A DNA stretch of 36,182 bases from Nitrospina sp. GTDB taxonomy: Bacteria > Nitrospinota > Nitrospinia > Nitrospinales > VA-1. The notes beneath the pieces were generated by a model. The model did no database searches. It saw only the letters and a list, made by a program, of their open reading frames with translations, and had not been told where the DNA came from. Shown one piece after another: positions 14,446 through 21,963 of the stretch. The position numbers were made by a program, and so were the translations under genes. Every line of letters starts with the position of its first letter. Position 1 is the first letter of the stretch. Where the stretch lies: positions 1-36,182 of the forward strand of contig JABHBK010000021.1 in NCBI GenBank assembly GCA_018673915.1. Reading direction: 5' to 3'.

Positions 14446-16254
14446 ATGAAAATCGCACTTCTATTTCCGCCACAGTGGTATCCCAGCCAGCCCTATCTGG
14501 CCCTGCCTACTTTAAAAGCCCATCTCGAATCCAAGGGTCATGAAGTAGACCAATTTGATTTTAATATAGAAAGTTATGAGATTTTCCTGTCCCAGGAATA
14601 TTTGAGCCATTGTGTGGAAATCATCCGGGAGCGGCTGTCCCGTCCTGCCTATACGAATGAAGAGCAGGAAGTCAAAGCCGTGTATCGGGATATTTTGTCG
14701 GATAACGCTTTTCTAGACTCCATCTTGAACGAAGTCGAAGATGCTAAAAACGTTCTGCGTGATGAAGAACGATTTTTCCAGTTTGAAACTTATAAAAAAG
14801 CCTACACCACGCTAAAAGTGGCTATGAAGCTCATTTCTTATGCCCATCACCCCAGCCGGTTGGATCTGGACTCCTTTTTCATGATGGGCAACCCGGAAGA
14901 AAACCTTGCCGGAATTCTCTCAGCAACGGCTGACTCGGTCAGGAATCCGTTCATAAAGATGTATGAAGACTACCTGCTTGAAAAAGTAGCCTGGAATGAT
15001 TACGGAGTGGTAGGCATATCCATTATCCATATTGGGCAAGTCATTCCCGGCCTGACTCTCGCACGCCTGTTGCGTAAGCGGTTTGAACATCTGCATATCG
15101 TGATTGGAGGAAGTGTGTTCAATCGCCACGCCGATCTGCTCGATAATAAGCAGGCCTTATTTGAGGAATTTTTTCACAGTGTCATCGTCTCGGAAGGGGA
15201 AAAACCCTTGGAAGAGTTGGTCAGCCATCTCAAGACCGAAAAACCCCTGGCGACTGTTCCCAACCTCATTTATATGGAGGGCGATAAGGTTATTCATAAC
15301 CCCAAAGCAGAGGCTCTTCCTTACGATCAGTTGGTCTGCCCTACGTTTGACCAATTGCCGCTGAATAAATATTTAATGCCTTATCCCGTTTTGCCATACA
15401 TGTCCAGCCGGGGTTGTTATTGGGGGAAATGTACGTTCTGCACCCATAGCTTTATTTATGATTCCTATTACCGCAAAGAAAATGAAACAAGGGTGGCCGA
15501 AGATTTGGATCACCTCTCGCAAAAATATAAAACCAAATACTTCACATTTTCTGATGAAGCCATCTCCCCCAATGCTTTCAATCGCATGTCCAAGGCAATT
15601 TTGAAAAGAGGCGTCGAAATGCGTTCATTGGGAATGCTCAAGTTTGAATCAGGAGATAAAGAGTCCCCGGAACTGTTTGAAGATGTGTACCGCGCGGGAT
15701 TTCTCATGCTATTTTTCGGATTGGAAAGTGCCAACGACCGCATCCTCTCCATCATCGACAAAGGTTGTGATCAAGAAACCGAAAGGAGCGTGCTGAAAAA
15801 CAGTTCCGATGCCGGGATATGGAACCATCTCTACCTGTTTTTCGGATTTCCCACAGAAGAACGCGAGGAAGCGGAAGACACCATCCAATTCACCATAGAA
15901 AACTCGGAAACCGGAACCGGGCATATCCATTCAGTCGGCCAGTCCATCTTCGCTCTGGAAAAAGATTCCGCTATCTACCACAACCCAGCCAAATTCAAAA
16001 TTGACCGGATCATTCATGACCCCGATCGGGATATGGCAATCGTGTTCGATTTTGATATTAAAGCCGGAATGCCTCGGGAAGAAGTAATGGATGTCTACGA
16101 GCACTTCAACACCGTAATCGGAGAAACCTTTCCCTCCCGCAATATCTGGAACTATCTCTCACGTGAACACTTCCTGCTCTACCTCGACCGATTCGGCAAA
16201 GAAGAAATCCTCAATATGTCTCGCCAGCATGATGCTGGACTCAGCAGACAATGA
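14446..16254 (+). CDS. Radical SAM protein with B12-binding-type N-terminus
   Basis: A 602-residue protein. The N-terminus (MKIALLFPPQWYPSQPYLALPTL) and GISIIHIGQ..GLTLARLL..VIGGS follow the layout of cobalamin-binding (B12) domains of class B radical SAM enzymes, though the DxHxxG motif is not evident. The radical SAM domain begins at RGCYWGKCTFC (Cys324, Cys329, Cys332; CX4CX2C). This spacing is familiar from RGCYWGKC-type B12 radical SAM proteins. FSDEAISP and LMLFFGLESANDRILSIIDKG are typical barrel motifs. ATG has AGGGA six bases upstream. It begins a plus-strand group with a TPR protein, a MidA-like methyltransferase and a CX7CX2C radical SAM enzyme. The B12 domain is inferred from position and pattern; the substrate is unknown. 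Confidence 0.82.
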   Translation: MKIALLFPPQWYPSQPYLALPTLKAHLESKGHEVDQFDFNIESYEIFLSQEYLSHCVEIIRERLSRPAYTNEEQEVKAVYRDILSDNAFLDSILNEVEDAKNVLRDEERFFQFETYKKAYTTLKVAMKLISYAHHPSRLDLDSFFMMGNPEENLAGILSATADSVRNPFIKMYEDYLLEKVAWNDYGVVGISIIHIGQVIPGLTLARLLRKRFEHLHIVIGGSVFNRHADLLDNKQALFEEFFHSVIVSEGEKPLEELVSHLKTEKPLATVPNLIYMEGDKVIHNPKAEALPYDQLVCPTFDQLPLNKYLMPYPVLPYMSSRGCYWGKCTFCTHSFIYDSYYRKENETRVAEDLDHLSQKYKTKYFTFSDEAISPNAFNRMSKAILKRGVEMRSLGMLKFESGDKESPELFEDVYRAGFLMLFFGLESANDRILSIIDKGCDQETERSVLKNSSDAGIWNHLYLFFGFPTEEREEAEDTIQFTIENSETGTGHIHSVGQSIFALEKDSAIYHNPAKFKIDRIIHDPDRDMAIVFDFDIKAGMPREEVMDVYEHFNTVIGETFPSRNIWNYLSREHFLLYLDRFGKEEILNMSRQHDAGLSRQ

Positions 16255-16290
16255 CTTAAACAGGCATAAAGAGATTTCGCGGCAAAATGA

Positions 16291-16322
16291 GCTATTGTGC
16301 TCACTGGCGCCACGCCTAGTGG
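16291..16322 (+). repeat. Dispersed intergenic repeat, copy C (partial)
   Basis: GCTATTG followed by GGCGCCACGCCTAGTGG matches the right half of copies A and B; the CCGAGATAACTCTT block is missing. The core at 16310-16322 ends one base before TTGACA of the promoter at 16324 and points toward the TPR gene at 16410. Confidence 0.7.
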
Positions 16323-16323
16323 G

Positions 16324-16352
16324 TTGACAGGTAGGGGGCAATCGCCTAGAAT
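16324..16352 (+). promoter_or_regulatory. Near-consensus sigma-70 promoter of the TPR gene
   Basis: TTGACA (16324-16329), a 17-base spacer and TAGAAT (16347-16352). Predicted start is near 16359, giving a ~50-base leader before ATG 16410. It sits immediately after repeat copy C, so a protein bound to the core would contact RNA polymerase at -35. Confidence 0.75.
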
Positions 16353-16409
16353 TTAATCATCATATACAAGCTGAACAAACTTAATCTCAAACCTTGAGGG
16401 TTATTTCAT

Positions 16410-17519
16410 ATGGGCGAGGCAGGCAAACCAACAGACTGGATCACGATGAAAATCGATCCGGAGATTTTTGAAGAACTGGGAGTCCGCGATCCTGAAGAAA
16501 CCAAGCGGGAGATGGCAATTACCAAGAAGACCCGCCAGGTAAACAAGGAGTTGAAAACCGACCCGGACAACCTGGATCTTAAAATAGAGCTGGCCACCTT
16601 AATGATTGATGGCGCGAATTATGAAGAAGCCGTTAATCAACTCAAGGCCATTCGCAATAAAGCCCCAAAAAATGCCCGCGTACACAAACTGCTGGGCACA
16701 GCATATGTTTTATTCAATCATGAAGAAGAAGGTATGCTCGAATTAAACCGGGCTTGCGAATTGGACCCCACTGATGCGGAAAACTACTTCAACCTGGGTG
16801 GCCTTTATTTGCTCCGTGACATGTACCAAAATGCCATGGAAGCCTTTGAAAAAGTTATTGAGCTGGACCCTTCAGACACAACAGCCTATGCCAACCTGGC
16901 CGCGGCATATGACATGCTCAAACTTTATGACAAGACCATCATCGCACTGAGAAAAGTGTTGATGTTCAACCCGGAAGACAAGGAACTGCGTGCGGCACTT
17001 TCCAACGCGTATTTTAACGCCGAGCGTTATGAAGAAGCCATTGATGCCGCCCAGGTAGTCGTGGAAATTGATGATAAAGACCCGCAAGCCTATTGCAACC
17101 TGGGCAGTTGCTACTCCGTTTGCAATATGATTGACGATGCTATCAGTGCATTCAAAAAAGCCACTGAGCTTGCGCCCGACTATTCGTTGCCTCATACCAA
17201 CCTCGGAACCCTTTATGCCAATATGGGACGGCCAGAAACCGCACTTAAGGAATTCAAGATAGCGGTAGATCTCAATGCTCAAGACGCGGCCGCTTGGATG
17301 AATCTATACAATTGTTATAAAGAAGTCGGGTTGATGGAAGAATCGCAGAACGCTTACAAAAAGTACGAAGCTTTAATCAATGCCCCTGCTCCTGCAGCAA
17401 CGGGGGGAGAAAACCCGGCAAATATCCCAGGTGGGGTTTCCCAAACTGGTGGATATGCTGGAGGGGGAGACATGGAAGGAAACGCACCCGGCATGGAAAC
17501 TCTGACGGATAGCGATTAA
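16410..17519 (+). CDS. TPR-repeat protein
   Basis: A 369-residue protein built from about eight tetratricopeptide repeats between residues ~45 and 330, for example ARVHKLLGTAYVLFNHEEEG, AENYFNLGGLYLLRDMYQNA, TAYANLAAAYDMLKLYDKT, PQAYCNLGSCYSVCNMIDDA and SLPHTNLGTLYANMGRPETA. The N-terminal ~40 residues are charged (KIDPEIFEELGVRDPEE). The C-terminal ~45 are Gly/Pro-rich and look disordered. No signal peptide, so a cytoplasmic scaffold is likely. It has its own strong promoter and is followed by an intrinsic terminator, so it can be expressed as a single gene even though it lies between radical SAM and methyltransferase genes. Confidence 0.88.
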   Translation: MGEAGKPTDWITMKIDPEIFEELGVRDPEETKREMAITKKTRQVNKELKTDPDNLDLKIELATLMIDGANYEEAVNQLKAIRNKAPKNARVHKLLGTAYVLFNHEEEGMLELNRACELDPTDAENYFNLGGLYLLRDMYQNAMEAFEKVIELDPSDTTAYANLAAAYDMLKLYDKTIIALRKVLMFNPEDKELRAALSNAYFNAERYEEAIDAAQVVVEIDDKDPQAYCNLGSCYSVCNMIDDAISAFKKATELAPDYSLPHTNLGTLYANMGRPETALKEFKIAVDLNAQDAAAWMNLYNCYKEVGLMEESQNAYKKYEALINAPAPAATGGENPANIPGGVSQTGGYAGGGDMEGNAPGMETLTDSD

Positions 17520-17571
17520 CAGGCACAAATTTCATCCAGGCATCCTCTTTTAAAATAACTTTTTATCGAAG

Positions 17572-17605
17572 ACCCCGCCCCCTTGAGGCGGGGTTGCTTA
17601 TTTTT
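17572..17605 (+). terminator. Intrinsic terminator between the TPR and methyltransferase genes
   Basis: ACCCCGCC/GGCGGGGT stem (17572-17579 with 17587-17594, loop CCCTTGA) followed by TGCTTATTTTT. The T tract ends only six bases before the ATG of the next gene. Confidence 0.85.
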
Positions 17606-17610
17606 CCATC

Positions 17611-18999
17611 ATGACTCAACCTCCCCACAATTTAACTGCGCTTGGGGATTTCAAACCATCTAATATCTGGCAGACCCATATCAATTCCATTTTTTACGGA
17701 ATCAAGGGGCCGCTCATCCACAACCATTTTCAAACCTATGTGAGTCTGGACTACCGTCTGGCCCATGCACTCGCGAATGATTTTTATACCCACGCTAAAA
17801 ACCAACAACCAAAAAATGAGACTTGGTATGTGCAGGAATGGGGGGTGGGCAATGGCAATCTGGCCGCCTGTTTTCTCAGCCACCTGCGCGAAATAGATAG
17901 CGAGAATGAGGTTTATCCGTCTGTCCATTACATCCTCTGCGATGAATCCGAAGAAATTCTGAAAGGCGTGCGGGCCAATCCCCGTCTGCAGGAACATGCA
18001 AGCAAATTTTCCACAGTTCGAATTGACGCTGAACATCTAAATTGCTTTCGGCCCAGCTCGGTAGCAAAAATCATCTCCAATGAAATCTGGGACGACCTGG
18101 CGACTAAAGTCCTGCTGAAGCATCAAGGACTTTTTTACGAAGAGTATCTGTGCCCGTTCCTGGATATGGAAGCAATACCTGCCGAAAAAAATATCTTTCT
18201 GGAACAGTTTAATAACAAAGACCTGACCAACCTGGCCCAGCTTCCGCCTTTTCTCGATGCCATTCATTGGGAACGGGATTTCCAAAGAATAAATCTGGAT
18301 GATTGGCCGTTTGCAGAAATTTTGAAAGCCCACGCCGAAGAATTTAAAGATGAAATTCCCATGCCCATCAATGTCGGTGCTTTTAGTACCATCACCAAAG
18401 CAAAAGAACTGCTCGGGCCGGAAAATTTTGGCTACACCAGTTTTGACTACGGCATGAAAACCATGCAGGACCTCAATCAGGAAGGCCGACCCTATTTCAA
18501 TTTGTACGGAGGACAATACACCTTCATGGTGAACTTTCCCTTGCTGGAAAATATGGGTCGCTCTATCGGATTCACAGATATCACTCGAGAATATCAAAAT
18601 CAGTTTGTGCAAAAAGATCTCGGATCCGAAGCTATCAGTTTGGTCGACCTGATGCAGCAACACCCGCGAGTTGCAGAAATGCCGCCCTGGGATAGAGACA
18701 TTCTGATGCTCAGCACGCTCCATGCTCTCAACACCGTTTATCGCAGTCCTTATTCAGGAAAACTGGATTACCCGGCGATGGAAGGAACCCCGAAAAAACA
18801 AAGAAAACAAATCGCGCAACTGTCTAAAAACCTTAGTAGCCGGGGTGTTCCCGATACTGTCGCCTATGTCACTCGCGAAGAAGTTTTAGCCTCCCTAAAA
18901 CCCCTGAGGAAACTGGGCTACCGGGAAAAAGATATCGAAGCCGCCTTTCAATCTCCTCCTCCACCTGTCTCATTCGTTCATATTCAATTCAGCACCTAG
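17611..18999 (+). CDS. MidA/NDUFAF7-like SAM-dependent methyltransferase
   Basis: A 462-residue protein resembling the MidA (DUF185) family. EWGVGNGNLAACFLSHL matches the glycine-rich SAM-binding motif (E.G.GnG.La). YILCDESEEILKGV and FYEEYLC resemble later family positions. Mitochondrial MidA/NDUFAF7 dimethylates an arginine of the complex I subunit NDUFS2. The bacterial members are mostly uncharacterised, so the substrate here is open. No signal peptide. The start ATG has no Shine-Dalgarno sequence and lies six bases after a terminator T tract, so expression probably depends on read-through. It is flanked by a TPR protein and a radical SAM enzyme. Confidence 0.65.
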   Translation: MTQPPHNLTALGDFKPSNIWQTHINSIFYGIKGPLIHNHFQTYVSLDYRLAHALANDFYTHAKNQQPKNETWYVQEWGVGNGNLAACFLSHLREIDSENEVYPSVHYILCDESEEILKGVRANPRLQEHASKFSTVRIDAEHLNCFRPSSVAKIISNEIWDDLATKVLLKHQGLFYEEYLCPFLDMEAIPAEKNIFLEQFNNKDLTNLAQLPPFLDAIHWERDFQRINLDDWPFAEILKAHAEEFKDEIPMPINVGAFSTITKAKELLGPENFGYTSFDYGMKTMQDLNQEGRPYFNLYGGQYTFMVNFPLLENMGRSIGFTDITREYQNQFVQKDLGSEAISLVDLMQQHPRVAEMPPWDRDILMLSTLHALNTVYRSPYSGKLDYPAMEGTPKKQRKQIAQLSKNLSSRGVPDTVAYVTREEVLASLKPLRKLGYREKDIEAAFQSPPPPVSFVHIQFST

Positions 19000-19142
19000 C
19001 AGGTACCCTTTCCTGCAAAGTTGACAATTTCATCTTGCGCACCGAAACTACATTCTGTTTGTCGTGATTTTGCCATTTGCCCCCACGGCGAGTGGCTGAT
19101 AGCATAGAAGTTCAGTTTTAAAAATTTGGAGTTTGTTACACA

Positions 19143-20162
19143 ATGCTCAGTATTTTTGTTGAAACCAGTTGCAACCGCTATAACCGGGACGAGTGCGAAT
19201 TCTGCCATGTGTATGAACCGCTGATGGAGCATCCCGTCTCCGAATGGCATTTGACGGTGCAACAGGCCCAGATGATGGCGGATAAAATCCGCAATGTAGA
19301 CGTACTCAATACTCTGGCTCAACAAGAGATCAACCTGACCGGCGGCGAAGCGTCGCAGAATCCGGATATTGTCGAAATCTGCAAAGTGTTCCAATCCGTT
19401 ACGCCCTATGTTTGTCTGCACACCAACCTCGACATGCTTTCAGAAAAATCCAAACGTTGGCAAAGACTGGTCGAAATCATGCAACGGGGTGGCCGGGTAG
19501 ACATCACGCTATACCCAACCGCATGGGAGAAGTCGCAAAAACTATTCCTCGAAGAAATGTTAAAACTGCAGAACAAACTGATCGTGAATGTGGTGTATGA
19601 AACCCTGCCCGATTTACAAAACCAGATTGACCTGTTGTTAAATTTTTTCAAAGACCGGGGTTCACTCTATGCACATGTGACAAAACTCTTGCAATCCTAT
19701 GCAGAAAAAGTCACGACCCTGATTGCAACCCACCCCCACTGCGATGAAAAAATTTTCACAATGGGTATGGGGGACACCGAGGCCTTCGCCAGCAAACCGG
19801 AATTTATTTTTGGCATCAGCCTGTTGCCCGCTTTCAACATCGATAAAAACGGATTCCGGGCGATGACGTCCCTGCCCTTTCCGCGCGACAAATATTTAAT
19901 TGGTTGTCCAGCTGCAAGGGGTTCGATTGACATCATGACGATTCAGCAAAACGGAGAGATGACACCTTGTTGTGATGTCGGGAACTTGAAATGCCAACCC
20001 AAATTCGGCAATGTTCTTAACGATAGTCCCGAAGAAATTATGGGGAAGATGGAAAGCTCAATGAAAGTACTGGCGTCAGGAGTCCGCAAAAACCATGAAA
20101 ACATCAAGTCCGGAAAAGCGGGTGAACAGGTCGAAGAAGGCATCCCTCCTTATTGTAACTAG
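19143..20162 (+). CDS. Radical SAM enzyme with CX7CX2C motif and C-terminal Cys cluster (paralogue 2)
   Basis: A 339-residue paralogue, of identical length, of the gene at 10457-11476. It conserves CNRYNRDECEFC (Cys10, Cys18, Cys21), NLTGGEASQNP, HTNLDM, LIGC, TPCCDVGNLKCQPKFGN and the C-terminal GIPPYC. The middle (about 150-240) is more diverged than the two ends. The conservation of five C-terminal cysteines suggests a second iron-sulphur cluster or substrate-binding metal site. No signal peptide. GGAG lies 11 bases before the ATG. It follows the MidA-like gene by 143 bases and faces the acidic NHL gene, with a terminator between them. I infer protein or peptide modification; no precursor peptide was found. 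Confidence 0.82.
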   Translation: MLSIFVETSCNRYNRDECEFCHVYEPLMEHPVSEWHLTVQQAQMMADKIRNVDVLNTLAQQEINLTGGEASQNPDIVEICKVFQSVTPYVCLHTNLDMLSEKSKRWQRLVEIMQRGGRVDITLYPTAWEKSQKLFLEEMLKLQNKLIVNVVYETLPDLQNQIDLLLNFFKDRGSLYAHVTKLLQSYAEKVTTLIATHPHCDEKIFTMGMGDTEAFASKPEFIFGISLLPAFNIDKNGFRAMTSLPFPRDKYLIGCPAARGSIDIMTIQQNGEMTPCCDVGNLKCQPKFGNVLNDSPEEIMGKMESSMKVLASGVRKNHENIKSGKAGEQVEEGIPPYCN

Positions 20163-20202
20163 CCCACTCTCATAGAAGGATTAGACAACACCACTTAAAA
20201 AA

Positions 20203-20244
20203 AAATCCCCCCGGTGGCCTTCATAGAAGGGGCCGGGGGGATTT
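20203..20244 (-). terminator. Intrinsic terminator between converging radical SAM and NHL genes
   Basis: AAATCCCCCCGG (20203-20214) pairs with CCGGGGGGATTT (20233-20244). The A run on the left gives a T tract on the minus strand after the NHL gene, and the hairpin may also stop the plus-strand transcript. Confidence 0.85.
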
Positions 20245-20263
20245 GAATTTGCAAGATGATCGG

Positions 20264-21883
20264 TTAAGCCGAGGGCAGTTCTCCCGGGGGAACTTCTTCC
20301 TCTTCTTCTTCGAAGAAATCGTCTTCGTCCTCATCGTCACCGATCAACAGATTTTCGTCATCAACCACAAGCTCTTCGAACTCTTCTTCCTCATCTTCTT
20401 CTTCCTTCTGATAGGGAAGTTCGTCCCAGACCACTACGCGGGAGTTACCCCGGTCGCAGATGAAAAGTTTGAATTTGGGTTGCGGCTCTTCCGGCTCTTG
20501 TTCTTCCCCTTCTGAACCTTCGACCAAAGCCGTTTCATCATCATCGTCATCATCCGGCATCGGTATTCCGCGAAACTCTTCTTCCTCCTCTTCTTCGTCG
20601 ATCAACAACAACCCATAAGGATCGTTGAGTGTGCAATTGGAAGCATCGTCCAAATTCCGGTTGACTTTATTTTCTGTAAAAGTGGCCTGACCCAAAACCA
20701 GATCAGCGGGCTGTCCACTTTCGGTGGGTATTTCTTTCCAATACAAGACACGGTTATTACCGGTATCGGAGACAAACATTCCTGCTTCTCCGACCACTAC
20801 ATCTGTTGGAAAATATAACCCATCTGCGGAAGGCCGGTGGTGCCCATTGCCTCGGTTCGGCTCTCGGTTGAAAAAATCTTTTTGTCCAATCACCACATCA
20901 GCGGCGACCCCACCTGTATCCCGAGGAATTCGATTCCAGATCAATACACGGTTGTTGCCTTGATCTACTACGAAGATGCGTTCGCTCTCCGCATCGAAAT
21001 GCACGCCCGATGGAAAGCTGAGAGTATCCTGACCTACATTATCGAATTCGCCCTGATTAGGCCAGCGATCATCCATACCTTTTTGACCCAGCGAAATATC
21101 TGCATTCCACCCATCACTAAAAGGAATTTTATTCCAGACTAAAACACGGTGGTTGTCTTTATCGGCGACTAATACATGTTTGTCATCACCCGAGTGGATG
21201 CCCATGGGGAAAAATAATGAACCGGAACCGACAAACCCTCGGCGGTTGGCTTCGTTATCATCCAGGTTATCCTGTCCCAGCACCAGCCCAGGGGCTTCGC
21301 CATCTTCTGAGGGAATTCCACTCCATCGCAATACCCGATGGTTTCCACTGTCCACCACATAAAGTTTTCCATCAATAACACACATACCTGCCGGCTGGGA
21401 GAGGGTGTCCTCTTCCGCCTTACTGATGGTGAATCCATCCAGATCTTCGTCTCCCAATCCGGAAGTCATTTCATCCAGAGTGGTGGTAATACCTCTGTTT
21501 TCGAGACAGTCGGCAAAATCTTCCTGACCCAGTACCAGGGATGATGGCTCGCCATTTTCTTCGGGAAACTGCTCCCAAATCAAAACCCGGTGGTTACCTC
21601 TATCAGAAACAAACAGCATGTCCCCAAACTTATCGATAAATTGGGGTTCGCATAATGTGTTATCACCAGGATCATCCGCTCCCCGGTTGGATTGGGACAT
21701 AGAAAAATCCCCCTGACCAAGAACCAAAAAAGCACCGGTTTCGGGTATTACTTCTTCTACAACCTCTTCCACCTCATCCATTTCATCCGATTCATCGACT
21801 TCGTCAAGCAAGACATTCTCATCTTCAGTGACGCTCAACGAATCATCGGCTTCGGTATCTTCCATTTCGTTATCTTCTGACAT
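20264..21883 (-). CDS. Very acidic six-repeat NHL beta-propeller protein
   Basis: A 539-residue protein with six NHL-type repeats of ~60-70 residues. Each carries a (G/D)N(H/N/S)RV..W..(I/L)P core (GNHRVLIW, GNHRVLRW, DNHRVLVW, GNNRVLIW, GNNRVLYW, GNSRVVVW), and most are preceded by a (L/V)(V/I)(L/I)GQ strand. Three acidic zones stand out: the N-terminus (MSEDNEMEDTEADD..), an Asp/Glu insertion between repeats five and six (DEEEEEEEF, DDDDDDE) and the C-terminus. I chose ATG 21883, with GGAG nine bases upstream, over the TTG five codons earlier. No signal peptide. It converges on the radical SAM gene. The acidity suggests binding to basic partners or divalent metal, as inference. Confidence 0.83.
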   Translation of the reverse strand: MSEDNEMEDTEADDSLSVTEDENVLLDEVDESDEMDEVEEVVEEVIPETGAFLVLGQGDFSMSQSNRGADDPGDNTLCEPQFIDKFGDMLFVSDRGNHRVLIWEQFPEENGEPSSLVLGQEDFADCLENRGITTTLDEMTSGLGDEDLDGFTISKAEEDTLSQPAGMCVIDGKLYVVDSGNHRVLRWSGIPSEDGEAPGLVLGQDNLDDNEANRRGFVGSGSLFFPMGIHSGDDKHVLVADKDNHRVLVWNKIPFSDGWNADISLGQKGMDDRWPNQGEFDNVGQDTLSFPSGVHFDAESERIFVVDQGNNRVLIWNRIPRDTGGVAADVVIGQKDFFNREPNRGNGHHRPSADGLYFPTDVVVGEAGMFVSDTGNNRVLYWKEIPTESGQPADLVLGQATFTENKVNRNLDDASNCTLNDPYGLLLIDEEEEEEEFRGIPMPDDDDDDETALVEGSEGEEQEPEEPQPKFKLFICDRGNSRVVVWDELPYQKEEEDEEEEFEELVVDDENLLIGDDEDEDDFFEEEEEEVPPGELPSA

Positions 21884-21963
21884 TAAACAATTCTCCAAAT
21901 ATATTGATTACAAATTTAATCTTAAAATAATTATTTATTGATAAAGGCAGTTACCCTCATCTC

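Noticed and set aside
18037-18723. A 228-codon open frame on the minus strand
   Set aside because: It lies wholly within the MidA-like gene on the other strand, which has clear motifs; the antisense product shows no domain and has no ribosome-binding context.
19021-19060. Promoter starting with TTGACA before the second CX7CX2C radical SAM gene
   Set aside because: No acceptable -10 hexamer at 16-19 bases; the nearest candidate, TACATT, is 22 bases away.
10457-20162. RiPP biosynthesis cluster with a short precursor peptide
   Set aside because: The radical SAM enzymes suggest it, but I found no small precursor-like gene, recognition element, transporter or leader peptidase nearby.
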